Assembly (NCBI GenBank): GCA_023389315.1
Contig: JAEWEQ010000044.1
Span: 1-22,115, forward strand
Length of the DNA stretch: 22,115 bases
Origin: Actinomycetes bacterium
GTDB taxonomy: Bacteria; Actinomycetota; Actinomycetes; Actinomycetales; Actinomycetaceae
Reading direction: 5' to 3'
Positions 20,153-22,115 of the stretch are shown here, piece by piece (position 1 is the first letter of the stretch; every line of letters starts with the position of its first letter). The position numbers were made by a program, and so were the translations under genes. The notes below the pieces were generated by a model. That model saw only the letters and a list, made by a program, of their open reading frames with translations. It searched no databases and was not told the DNA's origin.

Positions 20153-21492
20153 TTCTGCGTTAAGTCGGGGACCGTGGCGAAGGGATCGTTGTCGCTGGGG
20201 TTCCCCCAGTGGCCGACCGGCCAGGTGACCCACACGACCTTGCCCACCACTGCGGACTCGGGGACGAACGGGGCGTCGGGGTGAAGGCGAGAGTCGGCGG
20301 AGTTATTGCGATTATCGCCCATCACCCACAGGTGCCCGGCGGGCACGGTGATGTCGAAGGGTACCAGCGAGTTGTTGGCATTCGCCGCCAAGTACGGTTC
20401 TTCCACCGGCACGCCGTTAACGTGGATGCGCCCGTCAGTGGGAGTGACGCTGACGTGGTCGCCGGGCAACCCGATGACGCGTTTAACCAGGTGCTGGTCA
20501 CCGGACGCGGGCCGCAGGCCGAGGAACACTAGGGTGTCGTTGAGGTATTTACCCGCCCCGTGCCGCTCTGGCGGTGGGGGCAGCCAGCCGAGGGAGTCTT
20601 GGAACACCACCACGTCGCCGCGTTTGATGTCCCCCACCATGGGAACCAGCGGCGTGGCGGCGACGTTGTCCCCGATTTGCAGGGTTTCTTCCATGGACGA
20701 GGACGGGATCCAGAAGGCTTGGAATAAGAAGGTGCGCAACAGCAGGGAGATGGTCAGCGCGATCGCGACCACGCTGGCCCACTCTAGGACCCGCGATCCC
20801 CAGGTGGGGGTGTCGGGGTCGGAGTTAGCGTGGCGAGGCCGGGGCGTGCCCGGGCGTTTCGCCGCGCTGGGCGTGTGGTGCGATCCCTCGCGGGTGGCCT
20901 GGCTAGTCCCGGCGGCACTGGGCGTGTGGTGCGATCCCTCGCGGGTGGGCTGGGTGGTCCCGGCTACCTTGGCAGCATCGATTTTTGGCAGGCGGCCGGT
21001 CGTTTGTGCACTCGCGAATGCCACGCCCCGGGTACCTTCGTTGCCACTGGCGTCGGTCACTGCGGCTCCCTTCCAGTGAGCTTCGGCTCCCTCTCGGTGA
21101 GCTTCCACGCGCGCCACATTGAATCCGGTATCTCGCGCCGGCATCTGCCTGGGCGCTACCCGGTGTCGCGCAGCCGAGGGGTTGGCGGGCGCGGCTGCTG
21201 TCGCCCCCTCCTCGGACAGGGTAGCAATGTCGCCTTCGCCTACGTCATCAACTTCACGCACTTTACTGCCCCGGCCCCAAGCTGCTTTTTCAGCGCTGGC
21301 TTGCGCGCTTGCCTTCGCTCGCTGCAGCGCGGCTTCCAAGGCGGCCGGCAGGGTGTATTCGCCGCTGTCAGCTGTTGGCGCGGAGTCCGGGGAGAGTTCA
21401 GGTGGCAGGGCGTCGCCGCCTGGGTGGGCAGGCGCGTTGTGCCCTCGCCCCCGTGAGCCCGGCGTTGCTGGTGGGGTGTCGTTTCCTTGCAT
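20149..21492 (-). CDS. lepB: Signal peptidase I with a long cytoplasmic N-terminal extension
   Basis: LepB removes signal peptides from secreted proteins on the outer face of the membrane. The catalytic part is complete: a membrane helix (about 235-258), box B PSSSMEE with nucleophile Ser266, box D LVKRVIGLPGDHV with general base Lys337, and box E GDNRNNSADSR (392-402). The first 230 residues are hydrophilic and low in complexity, and nearly double the usual length. They contain a repeated TREGSHHTPSAA at 183-194 and 200-211. This part should lie in the cytoplasm. The ATG at 21492 has AAGG about 11 bases upstream; internal starts cannot be excluded. lepB follows rplS after a hairpin and is coupled to rnhB by ATGA. 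Confidence 0.95.
   Translation of the reverse strand: MQGNDTPPATPGSRGRGHNAPAHPGGDALPPELSPDSAPTADSGEYTLPAALEAALQRAKASAQASAEKAAWGRGSKVREVDDVGEGDIATLSEEGATAAAPANPSAARHRVAPRQMPARDTGFNVARVEAHREGAEAHWKGAAVTDASGNEGTRGVAFASAQTTGRLPKIDAAKVAGTTQPTREGSHHTPSAAGTSQATREGSHHTPSAAKRPGTPRPRHANSDPDTPTWGSRVLEWASVVAIALTISLLLRTFLFQAFWIPSSSMEETLQIGDNVAATPLVPMVGDIKRGDVVVFQDSLGWLPPPPERHGAGKYLNDTLVFLGLRPASGDQHLVKRVIGLPGDHVSVTPTDGRIHVNGVPVEEPYLAANANNSLVPFDITVPAGHLWVMGDNRNNSADSRLHPDAPFVPESAVVGKVVWVTWPVGHWGNPSDNDPFATVPDLTQK
20867..20948 (-). repeat. 31-bp repeat in the lepB extension
   Basis: An exact 31-bp sequence occurs at 20867-20897 and 20918-20948, a period of 51 bp (17 codons). It contains GGCGTGTGGTGCGATCCCTC on the plus strand and codes for TREGSHHTPSA in LepB. 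Confidence 0.9.
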
Positions 21493-21520
21493 TGGTCTAT
21501 GGTGCCTTGCACTTTACAAG

Positions 21521-21551
21521 TCAAGCCCCGGAGACGAACTCCAGGGCTTGA
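21521..21551 (-). terminator. Hairpin after rplS
   Basis: TCAAGCCC (21521-21528) and GGGCTTGA (21544-21551) pair perfectly. After one mismatch GGAG/CTCC continues the stem to a five-base loop. It starts 12 bases past the rplS stop. Only a weak T content follows (ACTTGTAAAG on the minus strand), so partial read-through into lepB is possible. Confidence 0.7.
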
Positions 21552-21563
21552 GCATGCCACAGG

Positions 21564-21905
21564 TTATCGCAGCTCGCGGATACGAGCAGCCTTTCCGTGA
21601 CGATCACGCAGGTAGTACAGCTTGGCGCGACGTACGCGACCGCGGGTAACTACCTCGATCTTGTCAACCTTGGGGCTGTGCAGCGGGAAGGTACGTTCCA
21701 CGCCCACACCGAAGGACACCTTACGCACGGTGAAGGTTTCACGCACGCCACCGCCTTGACGGCGGATTACCACGCCCTGGAACACCTGGATACGGGTGGT
21801 GTTACCTTCGGTAACCTTCACGTGTACCTTAACGGTGTCGCCGGCGCGGAACTGGGGGATGTCATCGCGCAAGGAATCGGCATCTACGATGTCGAGCTTT
21901 TGCAT
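21564..21905 (-). CDS. rplS: Large ribosomal subunit protein L19
   Basis: L19 lies at the 30S-50S interface and contacts 16S rRNA in an intersubunit bridge. FRAGDTVKVHVKVTEGNTTR, VFQGVVIRRQGGGVRETFTVRK and the C-terminal RVRRAKLYYLRDRHGKAARI identify it, and 113 residues is the standard length. The ATG at 21905 has GAGGAG six bases upstream. It has its own promoter and a structured leader on the upstream side and a hairpin after it, so it may be expressed largely on its own. Upstream genes such as trmD, often found beside rplS, would lie outside the window. Confidence 0.98.
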   Translation of the reverse strand: MQKLDIVDADSLRDDIPQFRAGDTVKVHVKVTEGNTTRIQVFQGVVIRRQGGGVRETFTVRKVSFGVGVERTFPLHSPKVDKIEVVTRGRVRRAKLYYLRDRHGKAARIRELR

Positions 21906-21924
21906 GGTTGCTCCTCAACGGTTT

Positions 21925-22010
21925 TGCCGCAGGTCAATCCCGTCTGTCCTGACGGCCCGGGGCCGTCGGTTTCTTCCTTAGAGTGTGACCCGCGGTGACC
22001 CCCTGCGGCA
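21925..22010 (-). promoter_or_regulatory. Structured 5' leader of rplS
   Basis: TGCCGCAGG (21925-21933) and CCTGCGGCA (22002-22010) are exact complements that would close a long stem. Inside it GACGGCC/GGCCGTC (21951-21957 and 21961-21967) forms a second hairpin, extended by a C-G and a G-U pair. The closing stem starts about 20 bases after the inferred transcription start and ends about 13 bases before the RBS. L19 leaders that bind their own protein are known in Bacillales; whether this is an analogue is inference. Confidence 0.5.
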
Positions 22011-22038
22011 GGTTTCACCGGTCATACTCAACCGCTCC

Positions 22039-22069
22039 ATTGTGCCACACGTTCGCGCCGCTAGTCGAA
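22039..22069 (-). promoter_or_regulatory. Likely rplS promoter
   Basis: CACAAT (22044-22039) preceded by TG one base further (GTGTGGCACAATGG) resembles an extended -10. TTCGAC (22069-22064) lies 19 bases upstream as a weak -35; TCGACT gives a spacing of 18. Transcription would start near 22031. The region left of this in reading order (22070-22115) holds only a short GTGGC/GCCAC hairpin. Confidence 0.5.
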
Positions 22070-22115
22070 GGGCGAGGACGTGGCCCCAGCCACACTACGC
22101 TGCCGCGCCGGCATT

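Noticed and set aside
20153..20233. Upstream extension of rnhB by 27 codons
   Set aside because: It lies within lepB in another frame; the ATGA overlap at 20152 and the protein start fit better.

Overview
The window is a stretch of GC-rich chromosomal DNA from an actinobacterium. The marker families are DUF3145 and DUF2469, an actinobacterial-type prolyl-tRNA synthetase, the gene order rplS-lepB-rnhB-DUF2469-yraN-comM-dprA-xerC-(M23)-rpsB-tsf-pyrH-frr-cdsA-rlmN-...-dxr-rseP-ispG, frequent GTG starts and GTGA/ATGA stop-start overlaps. From memory this order is close to the Mycobacterium tuberculosis Rv2904c-Rv2868c segment with many genes removed. The compact layout, with proS-def next to DUF3145, suggests a small-genome Actinomycetales member, perhaps Actinomycetaceae. 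The family assignment is inference. There is no sign of a prophage, insertion sequence, CRISPR array, tRNA or rRNA.

Layout, read in the direction of transcription (right to left for all but one gene). (1) 22.1-21.5 kb: a promoter and a structured leader, then rplS (L19) and a strong hairpin. (2) 21.5-19.0 kb: lepB, rnhB and a DUF2469 gene, translationally coupled, ending in a 12-bp-stem palindrome that surrounds a DnaA box. (3) 18.9-15.5 kb: yraN, comM and dprA, a DNA-processing and competence-type set that abuts or overlaps. (4) 15.4-14.0 kb: xerC, with unusual direct repeats on both sides. (5) 13.26-13.83 kb: the only plus-strand gene, a secreted LytM/M23-fold protein divergent from rpsB. 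(6) 13.2-9.8 kb: rpsB-tsf, an inter-operon hairpin, then pyrH-frr. (7) 9.7-5.9 kb: cdsA-rlmN-DivIVA-repeat protein-dxr, every junction overlapping. (8) 5.8-3.3 kb: rseP and ispG. (9) 3.15-0.85 kb: proS-def. (10) 0.68-0.18 kb: a DUF3145 gene, then a bidirectional terminator and a possible partial gene at the left edge.

The genes cover translation (L19, S2, EF-Ts, RRF, ProRS, peptide deformylase, RlmN), envelope work (signal peptidase I, site-2 protease, CDP-diacylglycerol synthase, an M23-fold protein), isoprenoid precursor synthesis by the MEP pathway (Dxr, IspG), UMP phosphorylation, and DNA processing (RNase HII, ComM, DprA, XerC). The gene content is ordinary core genome. The less ordinary features are: structured 5' leaders on rpsB and rplS; three exact DnaA boxes, all in gaps between genes; a recurrent 11-mer, CGAGGACGGTC; direct-repeat pairs about 61-62 bp apart on both sides of xerC; and low-complexity, partly minisatellite-coded insertions at domain boundaries of LepB, RNase HII, ComM, DprA and XerC. 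No clearly new multi-gene system was found.
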